From Gemmataceae bacterium (lineage in GTDB: Bacteria > Planctomycetota > Planctomycetia > Gemmatales > Gemmataceae): 8,747 nt of DNA. Positions 1-6,022 of the stretch are shown here, one piece after another. Numbering within the stretch: position 1 is the first letter of the stretch; every line of letters begins with the position of its first letter. Location of the stretch: NCBI GenBank assembly GCA_947474875.1, contig CANJKY010000096.1, positions 1 to 8,747 on the forward strand. Reading direction: 5' to 3'. Both the position numbers and the translations under genes were made by a program. Below the pieces are notes generated by a model. It was not told the DNA's origin, searched no databases, and worked only from the letters and a program-made list of their open reading frames with translations.

Positions 1-6
1 GGGGTG

Positions 7-1863
7 ATGGACTTCCAGACTGTTGAGCATGATGTGATCGTCATCGGCGCCGGCGGGGCCGGCCTGCGGGCCGCCATCGAGGCGAGCGCCGCCGGCGTGT
101 CCGTCGGGCTGGTGTGCAAGTCGCTGCTGGGGAAAGCGCACACCGTCATGGCCGAGGGCGGAATCGCCGCCGCCCTGGCGAACGTGGACAACCGCGACAA
201 CTGGAAGGTGCATTTCGCCGACACCATGCGGGGCGGGCAGTACGTGAATAACTGGCGGATGGCCCAGTTGCACGCCCAGCAGGCGCCGGACCGGGTGCGG
301 GAGCTAGAAGCGTGGGGGGCCGTGTTCGACCGCACCCCGGACGGCAAGATCCTCCAGCGGAACTTCGGCGGGCACAAGTACCCGCGGCTGGCCCACGTCG
401 GCGACCGCACCGGGCTGGAACTCATTCGCACCCTACAGGATCACGGCATCCACAAGGGCATCCACGTGTACATGGAGCGGACGGTGGTACGGCTGCTGCT
501 CGACGGCAGTCGGGTGAGCGGGGCGCTGGCCTACGACCGCGAGCGGGGTCGGTTCACCGTGTTCAAGGCGAAGGCGGTGGTGCTGGCGTGCGGGGGCATC
601 GGCAAGGCGTACAAGATCACATCCAACTCGTGGGAGTGTACCGGCGACGGGCACACCCTGGCGTACGACGCCGGGGCCGAGTGGATCGACATGGAGTTCG
701 TCCAGTTCCACCCGACCGGCATGATCTGGCCGCCGAGCGTCCGCGGGATTCTGGTGACGGAAGGTGTCCGCGGGGAGGGCGGCGTGCTGCGGAACAAGGA
801 GGGCAAGCGGTTCATGTTCGGGGACATCCCGGACAGCTACAAGCCGCAGACGGCGAAGGACGAGGAGGAGGGGTTCAACTACGTCCTCGGCGACAAGAGT
901 GCCAACCGCCCGCCGGAGTTGCTCACGCGGGACCACGTCGCCCGGTGCATCGTCCGCGAGGCGCGGGAGGGCCGCGGCAGCCCGCACGGCGGGGTGTTCC
1001 TGGAACTCCAGACGTTCGCCGAGTGGTACGGCAAGAAGAAGTCCGGGTTCAACGCCGAGGCGCACTGGAAGAAGAAGCTGCCGAGCATGTACCACCAGTT
1101 CAAGGAACTCGGCGGGTTGGATATTACCAAGGAACCGATGGAGGTCGGGCCGACCACCCACTACATGATGGGCGGGGTGCGGGTGGACAGCGACACGCAG
1201 ATGTCGCGGGTGCCGGGGCTGTTCGCCTGCGGGGAGTGCGCGGCCGGCATCAACGGGGCCAACCGGCTGGGCGGGAACTCGCTGTCCGACCTGCTGGTAC
1301 TGGGCAAGCTGGCCGGCGAACACGCGGCCAAGTACGCGAAGGCGAACCCGGCCGCGAACACGCCGAACGACCAGATCGAGGAGGCGGCGGAGTGGGCGCT
1401 CGCCCCGTTCGATCGCCCGCCCGCCGAGAACCCGTACCAGGTGATGCACGACCTGCAAGACATGATGCAAGACCTGGTCGGCATCGTGAGGAAGGAAGAC
1501 GAGATGGTGCGGGCGCTGGACGGGCTGGAGAAGCTGAAGTCCCGCGCCGCCAAGTGCCACGTTTCGGGGAACCGCGAGTACAACCCCGGCTGGCACACGG
1601 CCATCGACCTGCACAACCTGCTGGCGGTGAGCGAGGGCATTACCCGCGGCGCCATCCTGCGGAAGGAGAGCCGCGGGGCGCAGTTCCGCGACGACTACCC
1701 GACGAAGAACACGCGGGAGTTCGGCCGGGTGAACACGGTGCAGTGGAAGGCGGCGGACGGGTCGATGCAGATCAAGCTGGAGCCGATCCCGCCCATGCCG
1801 CAGGAACTGAAGGACGCCATCGCCGCCGAGGGCGGGGGGAAGCTGCCGGAGGAGCTAGCCTGA
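7..1863 (+). CDS. sdhA: Succinate dehydrogenase/fumarate reductase flavoprotein subunit (SdhA/FrdA)
   Basis: This is the catalytic FAD subunit of complex II, which interconverts succinate and fumarate on the cytoplasmic face of the membrane. Numbering below counts from the GTG at 4, one codon before the chosen ATG at 7. The FAD-binding motif GAGGAG is at residues 15-20. KAHTVMAEGG follows, with His46 at the position used for covalent FAD attachment. The substrate site is intact: HPTG from His236, TEGVRGEGG with Arg256, GPTTHYMMGG with His386, and GANRLGGNSL with Arg421. The length of about 618 residues is normal for the family. The C-terminal domain (about 430-619) has the usual helical region and RGAQFRDDYP motif. 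The ATG at 7 places the FAD fold a few residues in, as in homologs; its ribosome site and any membrane-anchor gene would lie outside the window. sdhB follows after a 205-base spacer full of repeats. Confidence 0.96.
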   Translation: MDFQTVEHDVIVIGAGGAGLRAAIEASAAGVSVGLVCKSLLGKAHTVMAEGGIAAALANVDNRDNWKVHFADTMRGGQYVNNWRMAQLHAQQAPDRVRELEAWGAVFDRTPDGKILQRNFGGHKYPRLAHVGDRTGLELIRTLQDHGIHKGIHVYMERTVVRLLLDGSRVSGALAYDRERGRFTVFKAKAVVLACGGIGKAYKITSNSWECTGDGHTLAYDAGAEWIDMEFVQFHPTGMIWPPSVRGILVTEGVRGEGGVLRNKEGKRFMFGDIPDSYKPQTAKDEEEGFNYVLGDKSANRPPELLTRDHVARCIVREAREGRGSPHGGVFLELQTFAEWYGKKKSGFNAEAHWKKKLPSMYHQFKELGGLDITKEPMEVGPTTHYMMGGVRVDSDTQMSRVPGLFACGECAAGINGANRLGGNSLSDLLVLGKLAGEHAAKYAKANPAANTPNDQIEEAAEWALAPFDRPPAENPYQVMHDLQDMMQDLVGIVRKEDEMVRALDGLEKLKSRAAKCHVSGNREYNPGWHTAIDLHNLLAVSEGITRGAILRKESRGAQFRDDYPTKNTREFGRVNTVQWKAADGSMQIKLEPIPPMPQELKDAIAAEGGGKLPEELA

Positions 1864-1871
1864 CCGACTTT

Positions 1872-2051
1872 CGCCCCGGAGGGGCCGTCGGATGTAGCCC
1901 AGGGCGGAAGCCCTGGGTTGCGACGTGACGAAACGGAGTCGCCCCGGAGGGGCCGACGGGAGAATGATGCCGGCCCCTCCGGGGCGGGTGGGATGAGGTT
2001 GCCTGACCCAGGGCTGACGCCCTGGGCTACATCCGACGGCCGCTCCGCGGC
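1872..2051. repeat. Composite inverted-repeat cluster between sdhA and sdhB
   Basis: The 205-base spacer is almost filled with palindromes. A 24-base arm (1883-1906) recurs inverted at 2018-2041. Each arm overlaps an 8-bp hairpin CCCAGGGC/GCCCTGGG, with loop GGAA at 1898-1917 and loop TGAC at 2007-2026. The 16-base unit CGCCCCGGAGGGGCCG occurs directly at 1872-1887 and 1940-1955 and inverted at 1971-1986. Each copy contains a 5-bp hairpin with a GGA or TCC loop. A last hairpin, GCCGC-TCC-GCGGC, spans 2039-2051. The sdhB ribosome site GGAGG (2059-2063) lies just after the block. I see no open reading frame of its own and no transposase. The cluster resembles the REP-like intergenic palindromes common in planctomycete genomes, from memory. 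It may act in RNA stability or expression balance between sdhA and sdhB, but that is inference. Confidence 0.85.
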
Positions 2052-2068
2052 GAAGACCGGAGGCGAAG

Positions 2069-2818
2069 ATGGGTCAGGTCACGCTCAAAGTCTGGCGCGG
2101 CAACGCTGAGTCCGGCGCGTTCCAAGACTACACCGCCGAGGCCGGCGAGGGCATGGTCGTCCTGGATGCGGTGCATCAGGTGCAGGCCACGCAGGCCCCG
2201 GACCTGGCGTGCCGGTGGAACTGCAAGGCCGGCAAGTGCGGCTCGTGCTCGGCCGAGATCAACGGCAAGCCGCGGCTCATGTGCATGACCCGGCTGGACG
2301 ACCTGCCGCCGGGCGAGGTCATCACCGTCGAGCCGATGCGGACGTTCCCGCTGATCAAAGACCTCGTCACGGACGTGGGCTGGAACTACGAGGTGAAGAA
2401 GCGGATCACCCCGTTCGCCCCACGGAAGGCGGACAACCCGGACGGCACCTGGAAAATGCACCAGGACGACGCCGACCGGGTGCAGGAGTTCCGCAAGTGC
2501 ATCGAGTGCTACCTGTGCCAGGACGTGTGCCACGTGCTGCGGGACCACCACAAGCACGACCAGTTCGTCGGCCCGCGGTTCCTGGTGCACCTGGCGCAGG
2601 TGGAGATGAACCCGCTCGACACCGGCGACCGCATCGCCGACGTGAAGAACAAGCACGGCATCGGGTACTGCAACATCACCAAGTGCTGCACCAACGTGTG
2701 CCCGGAGGGGATTACCATCACGGACAACGCCATCATTCCTCTGAAGGAGCGGGTGGTGGACGAGCACTACGACCCGGTGATGCTGCTGCTGCGGCTGGTG
2801 CTGCCCAAGAAGAAGTAA
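2069..2818 (+). CDS. sdhB: Succinate dehydrogenase/fumarate reductase iron-sulfur subunit (SdhB/FrdB)
   Basis: This subunit carries electrons between the flavin of SdhA and the quinone site through three iron-sulfur clusters. The N-terminal ferredoxin domain has Cys52, Cys57, Cys60 and Cys72 in the plant-type C-x4-C-x2-C-x11-C pattern for [2Fe-2S]. In the C-terminal domain, Cys144, Cys147, Cys150 and Cys211 fit the [4Fe-4S] ligands, and Cys154, Cys201 and Cys207 fit the [3Fe-4S] ligands, by analogy with E. coli SdhB. Cys206 is extra. The length of 249 residues is normal. The segments WNCKAGKCGSC and CNITKCCTNVCPEG closely match what I remember of mycobacterial Sdh1 (Rv0247c), so this is probably that subclass. 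The start is supported by GGAGG at 2059-2063. The gene lies downstream of sdhA across a repeat-rich spacer, and a TPR-like gene follows after 36 bases. Confidence 0.96.
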   Translation: MGQVTLKVWRGNAESGAFQDYTAEAGEGMVVLDAVHQVQATQAPDLACRWNCKAGKCGSCSAEINGKPRLMCMTRLDDLPPGEVITVEPMRTFPLIKDLVTDVGWNYEVKKRITPFAPRKADNPDGTWKMHQDDADRVQEFRKCIECYLCQDVCHVLRDHHKHDQFVGPRFLVHLAQVEMNPLDTGDRIADVKNKHGIGYCNITKCCTNVCPEGITITDNAIIPLKERVVDEHYDPVMLLLRLVLPKKK

Positions 2819-2854
2819 GCCCGGTCCACGAACACCGCCCGCTGGAGGCTCTTC

Positions 2855-3361
2855 ATGTTCGACCTCAAGCCGATCGCGGCGGACGCGGTGCCCGCCGCCC
2901 TGGAAAAGGCGAACCGCTACCGCCTGCTGAACGAGCCGGAGCAGGCGGAGAGCATCTGCGAGGACGTGCTGCGGATCGACCCGGGCAACCAGGAGGCGGT
3001 CGTCACGCTGCTGCTGGCGCACACGGACCGGTTCTCCGACCCGCGGCCGGCGTCCCCGCAGGCGGCGAGGGACCTGCTGCCGCGGCTGTACGGCGAGTAC
3101 GAGCGGGCGTACTACGCCGGCCTGGTAGCCGAGCGGGAGGGGATCGCCTGGCTGCGGTCGGGCAAGCCGCGGGCCGGGCGGACGGCGTACCACTGCCTGC
3201 GGGAGGCGATGGACTGGTTCGAGAAGGCGGAGGTGCTCCGCCCGGCGGCGAACGACGACGCCCTGCTACGGTGGAACAGTTGCGCCCGGCTGATCGAAGC
3301 TCACCCCGACCTGGCGCCGGACGAAGACCGGCTGGAGGTGGCCGCCAGCCTGGGGGAGTAA
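2855..3361 (+). CDS. Small TPR-like helical protein, function unknown
   Basis: This is a 168-residue, mostly helical, cytoplasmic-looking protein with no signal peptide or membrane segment. Residues of about 15-55 read like a tetratricopeptide repeat: an A-x-E-K-A-x-x-Y start, then a helix ending ICEDVLRIDPGNQEA, the typical TPR turn. A second, weaker helical hairpin lies at about 108-140, ending in a similar LRPAANDDA. TPR units usually bind other proteins, but no partner can be named. A strong ribosome site, GGAGG (2844-2848), lies six bases before the ATG. The 36-base gap after sdhB suggests co-transcription with the sdh genes, perhaps an accessory role, but nothing in the sequence proves this. 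The gene ends before a block of palindromes at 3379-3459. Confidence 0.85.
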   Translation: MFDLKPIAADAVPAALEKANRYRLLNEPEQAESICEDVLRIDPGNQEAVVTLLLAHTDRFSDPRPASPQAARDLLPRLYGEYERAYYAGLVAEREGIAWLRSGKPRAGRTAYHCLREAMDWFEKAEVLRPAANDDALLRWNSCARLIEAHPDLAPDEDRLEVAASLGE

Positions 3362-3378
3362 CCGGGCAGGATCCGCGT

Positions 3379-3434
3379 GGGTGGCCGACCGTCTCCGACG
3401 GTCGGCGCCGACTCCCGGAGGGAGTCGGCCACCC
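3379..3434. repeat. Tandem double hairpin, alternative cruciform
   Basis: Two perfect 10-bp hairpins stand side by side. The first is 3384-3393 with 3397-3406, loop TCC. The second is 3407-3416 with 3420-3429, loop GGA. The outer flanks GGGTGGCCGAC (3379-3389) and GTCGGCCACCC (3424-3434) are also perfect complements over 11 bp, so the whole element can fold as one large structure or as two small ones. No T-run follows, so it is not a classical intrinsic terminator, although it could stop or stabilise the sdhA-sdhB-TPR transcript. The shared loop core suggests the same repeat family as the other spacers. Confidence 0.8.
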
Positions 3435-3436
3435 GG

Positions 3437-3459
3437 GGTGCCGCTCGGCTCGCGGCACC
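3437..3459. repeat. 8-bp hairpin upstream of holB
   Basis: GGTGCCGC (3437-3444) pairs perfectly with GCGGCACC (3452-3459) around a 7-base loop. It directly follows the double hairpin and ends 24 bases before the holB start. It lacks the TCC/GGA triloop of its neighbours and has no T-tract. It may add to transcript-end formation for the upstream operon or shield the 5' end of holB; neither can be decided from sequence. Confidence 0.55.
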
Positions 3460-3483
3460 TACCCGCGGTTATAGAAAAGCGGC

Positions 3484-4488
3484 ATGACCTGGGACCGCGT
3501 CCGCGGGCACGACCCCGCCCGCCAGCAACTCCTCGCCGCCCACCGCCGCGGGCGGCTCGGCCACGCCTACCTGTTCGTCGGCCCGGACGGCGTCGGCAAA
3601 CGCCGGTTCGCCACCGAGTTCGCCAAGGCCCTGCTGTGTGAGAACCCGCCGGCCGACCTGACCGCCTGCGACCGCTGCCCGGCGTGCGCCCAGGTGGCCG
3701 CCGAGACGCACCCGGACTTCAGCGTTGTCCGCACCCCCGACGACAAGCTGGAACTGCCGGTGGACACCGCCCGCGAACTGGTGGCGAACCTGGCCCTGCG
3801 GCCGGTGCGGGGCGGCCGCAAGGTGACGCTCGTCATCGACGCCGACGACTTCAACGAGGAGTCGGCCAACTGCCTGCTGAAGACGCTGGAGGAGCCGCCG
3901 GCCGGGGCGGTGCTGATCCTGCTCGCCACCTCCGCCGAGCGGCAACTGGCGACCATCCTGTCGCGGTGCCAGGTGGTCCGCTTCCACCCGCTCGGCCCGG
4001 CCGACCTGAAACTGGTGCTGCTGGACAACGGGGTGACCGACCCGGCTACGCTCGACCGGCTGGTGCGGTTGAGCGGCGGTAGCGCGGGGCGGGCGCTGGC
4101 CCTGGCGGACGATGCCGTGTGGCAGTTCCGGCAGACACTACTGACGGCGGTCGGAAGCACCCGGCCGGACCCGGTCGGGCTGGCGGCGAAGGTGATCGAG
4201 TTCGTCGAGTCGGCCGGGAAGGACAGCCCGGCGCAGCGGGCGCGGGCGTCGCTGGCGATTCACCTGCTGACCGACCTGCTGCGCACGGCAGTGCGGCTCT
4301 CACTCGGTTCCGAAGTGCCGGGACTGGACGCGGCCGAACGGGGGAAGCTTCAAGCGGTGGCGGCGGTCGGGCCGGACGCCATCGCGGTCATGCTGGAGGC
4401 GTGTACCGAGGCGGACGGGTACGTCGAGCGGCGGGTGCAGTTGGCGATTCTGATCGAGCAGCTCGCCGATCGGGTGTGCCGGCGGTGA
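3484..4488 (+). CDS. holB: DNA polymerase III subunit delta-prime (clamp loader)
   Basis: This is a structural subunit of the replicative clamp loader, an AAA+ family protein that helps open the sliding clamp and place it on DNA. The Walker A segment GPDGVGKR is at residues 33-40; Lys39 is kept but the usual Thr/Ser after it is Arg. Cys52, Cys62, Cys65 and Cys68 form the zinc-finger insert typical of tau/gamma and delta-prime. The Walker B region VTLVIDADDF (114-123) lacks the DE acid pair of active ATPases and leads into NEESANCLLKTLEEPP (124-139). SRC is at 160-162, the arginine-finger motif. Together these fit delta-prime, which usually stimulates rather than performs ATP hydrolysis. The length of 334 residues is normal and the shortness argues against tau/gamma (dnaX). 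No clear ribosome site precedes the ATG; an AT-rich patch (3469-3478) lies immediately upstream. The gene converges with the minus-strand group and ends 17 bases from it. Confidence 0.92.
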   Translation: MTWDRVRGHDPARQQLLAAHRRGRLGHAYLFVGPDGVGKRRFATEFAKALLCENPPADLTACDRCPACAQVAAETHPDFSVVRTPDDKLELPVDTARELVANLALRPVRGGRKVTLVIDADDFNEESANCLLKTLEEPPAGAVLILLATSAERQLATILSRCQVVRFHPLGPADLKLVLLDNGVTDPATLDRLVRLSGGSAGRALALADDAVWQFRQTLLTAVGSTRPDPVGLAAKVIEFVESAGKDSPAQRARASLAIHLLTDLLRTAVRLSLGSEVPGLDAAERGKLQAVAAVGPDAIAVMLEACTEADGYVERRVQLAILIEQLADRVCRR

Positions 4489-4502
4489 GGTGCGGCGCCG
4501 GC
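4478..4502. terminator. Weak hairpin between convergent genes
   Basis: GCCGGCG (4478-4484) pairs with CGCCGGC (4496-4502) around an 11-base loop containing the holB stop codon. It sits in the 17-base gap between convergent holB and the RsbW-like gene and could act on both strands. There is no T-run on either side, so a terminator role is only a positional guess. Confidence 0.25.
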
Positions 4503-4505
4503 GGG

Positions 4506-4931
4506 TCACTCGGTCGGGTCGGACTTGACCTTGGACATGAGGATCTCGTTGCCGCGGCCGACGAAGTCCACGCTGGTCATGAACGACTTGATGAGCAGCA
4601 CCCCGCGGCCGCACGGCTTCTCCAGGTTCCAGTCGTCGGTCGGGTCGGGCAGGTCGGCCGGGTTGAACCCCGGCCCCTCGTCGGTGATGCGGATCTCGAA
4701 CCGGTCGCCGGTGACGCAGTACCACACCCGCACGCACTTGCCCGGGTCCATCTGGTTGCCGTGCTTGATGGCGTTCACCAGCGCCTCTTCCACCGCCAGC
4801 TTGACGGCGAACAGGTCGCTCTCGCCGAACATGTGCGCCTGCAAGGCCGACTCGATGTCGTCTTGCACGCGGCGGACCTCGGCCAGATCGCTGGGCACGG
4901 TCAGGTCGGCGGCGGTGCGAGGGTCGGTCAT
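4506..4931 (-). CDS. RsbW-like anti-sigma factor / serine kinase (HATPase)
   Basis: This is a 141-residue GHKL-type ATPase of the anti-sigma kinase family. Such proteins either hold a sigma factor inactive or phosphorylate a STAS antagonist, which then releases them. The N box is VEEALVNAIKHGN (47-59) with Glu49 and Asn53 for magnesium-ATP binding. The G1 box is DEGPGF (84-89), and the G2 box is CGRGVLLIKSFM (107-118). These motifs are complete, so ATP binding is expected. The N-terminal stretch (10-45) matches the helix that leads into this fold in RsbW and SpoIIAB. It lies 31 bases downstream of a STAS-domain gene on the same strand, the usual antagonist-kinase order. No sigma factor or RsbU-type phosphatase is in the window, so the target is unknown and might not be a sigma factor. 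No strong ribosome site precedes the ATG. Confidence 0.9.
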   Translation of the reverse strand: MTDPRTAADLTVPSDLAEVRRVQDDIESALQAHMFGESDLFAVKLAVEEALVNAIKHGNQMDPGKCVRVWYCVTGDRFEIRITDEGPGFNPADLPDPTDDWNLEKPCGRGVLLIKSFMTSVDFVGRGNEILMSKVKSDPTE

Positions 4932-4962
4932 GGCGGCGGGTCCGGGGCCGGCGGGCGGCAGG

Positions 4963-5322
4963 TCAGAACGACCCCAGGCCGGTCTGCTCGTCCTTGACGA
5001 TCTTGAGCATCTTGTCCAGCTTGGTCAGGGTGAACACCGTCATGATGTCCTTGGAGATGTTGCACAGCACCAGCTTGCCGCCCACCTGGGTCATCCGCTG
5101 GTGCAGGCGGATCAGCTTGCCCAGAGCGGCGCTGGACATGAAGTCGACGTTCGAGAAGTTGAGCAGCAGCTTCCGCCGGCCGAGCTCGTCCACCAGCCGG
5201 AACAGGTCGTCGCCGATCATCTGGATGTTCTGCTCGTCCAGGATCTTCTTGTCCACGAACTGAACGACGGCGATGTCGCCCACGTCCTCGACGGTGATGC
5301 GCTGGCGGCGGTTCTCGGCCAT
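4963..5322 (-). CDS. STAS-domain anti-sigma factor antagonist (RsbV/SpoIIAA-like)
   Basis: This 119-residue single STAS domain is expected to be the partner of the RsbW-like kinase that follows it. In partner switching, the unphosphorylated antagonist binds the kinase and frees its target. The core reads LLLNFSNVDFMSSAALGKL, residues 52 to 70. Aligned with FMDSSGLG of SpoIIAA, the position normally phosphorylated falls on Ala65, and the only nearby acceptors are Ser63 and Ser64; the Asp is Ser63 and the Gly is Ala66. This SSAAL form is familiar from planctomycete and other STAS proteins, from memory, so it may be a subclass with a shifted site rather than a dead protein. The start has a GAGGA ribosome site about 8 bases upstream. 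A TTGACA promoter candidate (5391-5419) lies about 70-100 bases before the ATG. The C-terminal half has the usual STAS helix RLHQRM and strand KLVLCN. Confidence 0.9.
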   Translation of the reverse strand: MAENRRQRITVEDVGDIAVVQFVDKKILDEQNIQMIGDDLFRLVDELGRRKLLLNFSNVDFMSSAALGKLIRLHQRMTQVGGKLVLCNISKDIMTVFTLTKLDKMLKIVKDEQTGLGSF

Positions 5323-5390
5323 GGGTCGGTCCTCGTCCGAACGGGAACGGTCGGGTGCGGAGTCTGCGCAAGAGCGGGAGACGCACGTTA

Positions 5391-5419
5391 AATCTTCAAG
5401 GCTGAAAGGGGCCTGTCAA
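5391..5419 (-). promoter_or_regulatory. Sigma70-like promoter candidate for the STAS/RsbW pair
   Basis: On the minus strand a perfect -35 box TTGACA (5419-5414) is followed after 17 bases by AAGATT (5396-5391), which keeps three of six -10 positions. It lies in the 125-base gap between the cysteine-rich gene and the STAS gene and faces the latter. Transcription would start near 5385, leaving a leader of about 60 bases. The local AT content stands out from the surrounding GC-rich DNA. A vegetative-type promoter would mean the pair is not simply controlled by its own alternative sigma factor. Confidence 0.5.
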
Positions 5420-5447
5420 GGCGCGGGGGCCGGATTTTCGGGCGGCG

Positions 5448-6014
5448 TCACCCGCCGGTCGCCGCCGGAGCGACCGGAACCGCCGTGCTGGCCTCCCCCC
5501 AGGTGAACGCCGGGCCGAGATCTGCGGCCACCGCCAACTCGGCCGCCAGCGCGTCCACCGCCTTCACCGCCGTGTTCGCCGGGTTCAGGCAGAACAGGTC
5601 GTCCCACTCCTCCCCGTCGTACCCCCGCTGCCGCACGTACCAGGTGCCGTCCCCGTTCGGCTCGAGCGGGAACAGCACGCACTGGATCGGCTTGTACCGC
5701 GCGAAGTCGCCGTCCGCCGCCCCCAGCTTGTGCAGCGCGCACCCCTGGTTAAAGAACACGCACCAGTCGTCCACCACCCGTGCCATCGGCAGGCCGAGCT
5801 TTTGCCCGTCGCCCAGCCACCCGCCGGGCGCCCCCCCCGGCCGCGCCGCCGGCCGCCGGGGCGGCAGCAGCCGGGGCAGGACGGCGTCGATCCGCGCCCG
5901 CTCGGCGGCGGTCACGCTCGGCTCGCCGTTGCGGCAGCACAGGCCGTCGCACCCGCGGCCGAAGGTACACTCGAACGTGGCGGTGGCGGCGTTGACGACG
6001 GTCAGCGGGCGCAT
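5448..6014 (-). CDS. Eight-cysteine putative metal-binding protein, DUF3109/YkgJ-like
   Basis: This 188-residue soluble protein has eight cysteines: 16, 22, 26, 27, 85, 92, 112 and 142. They occur in motifs CTFGRGCDGLCC, DWCVFFNQGCALH, KPIQCVLFPLE and LFCLNP. This pattern recalls the DUF3109/YkgJ group, whose members are thought to bind zinc or an iron-sulfur cluster; the family assignment is from memory. The biochemical role is unknown. A proline/arginine/glycine-rich stretch (about 47-65) between the first two cysteine groups looks like an inserted loop. The C-terminus (about 165-188) is Ala/Pro/Val-rich. There is no signal peptide, so cytoplasmic location is likely. The start lies 8 bases after the stop of the ATP-grasp gene and has no clear ribosome site, which suggests translational coupling and a shared transcript. 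Confidence 0.8.
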   Translation of the reverse strand: MRPLTVVNAATATFECTFGRGCDGLCCRNGEPSVTAAERARIDAVLPRLLPPRRPAARPGGAPGGWLGDGQKLGLPMARVVDDWCVFFNQGCALHKLGAADGDFARYKPIQCVLFPLEPNGDGTWYVRQRGYDGEEWDDLFCLNPANTAVKAVDALAAELAVAADLGPAFTWGEASTAVPVAPAATGG

Positions 6015-6022
6015 GAAGTGGG

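Noticed and set aside
433..1614. Long open frame antisense to sdhA, and similar long frames at 312-1928, 2027-3193, 2209-3474 and 7179-8417
   Set aside because: These are typical shadow frames of GC-rich genes: Arg/Gly/Pro/Val/His-rich, with no recognisable domain and overlapping genes with clear motifs.
1918..2109. Small 63-residue frame between sdhA and sdhB
   Set aside because: It is made of the palindromic repeats, has no ribosome site and overlaps the sdhB start.
5441..5456. Hairpin over the stop of the cysteine-rich gene as an intrinsic terminator
   Set aside because: The stem is only 5 bp and no T-run follows on the minus strand.
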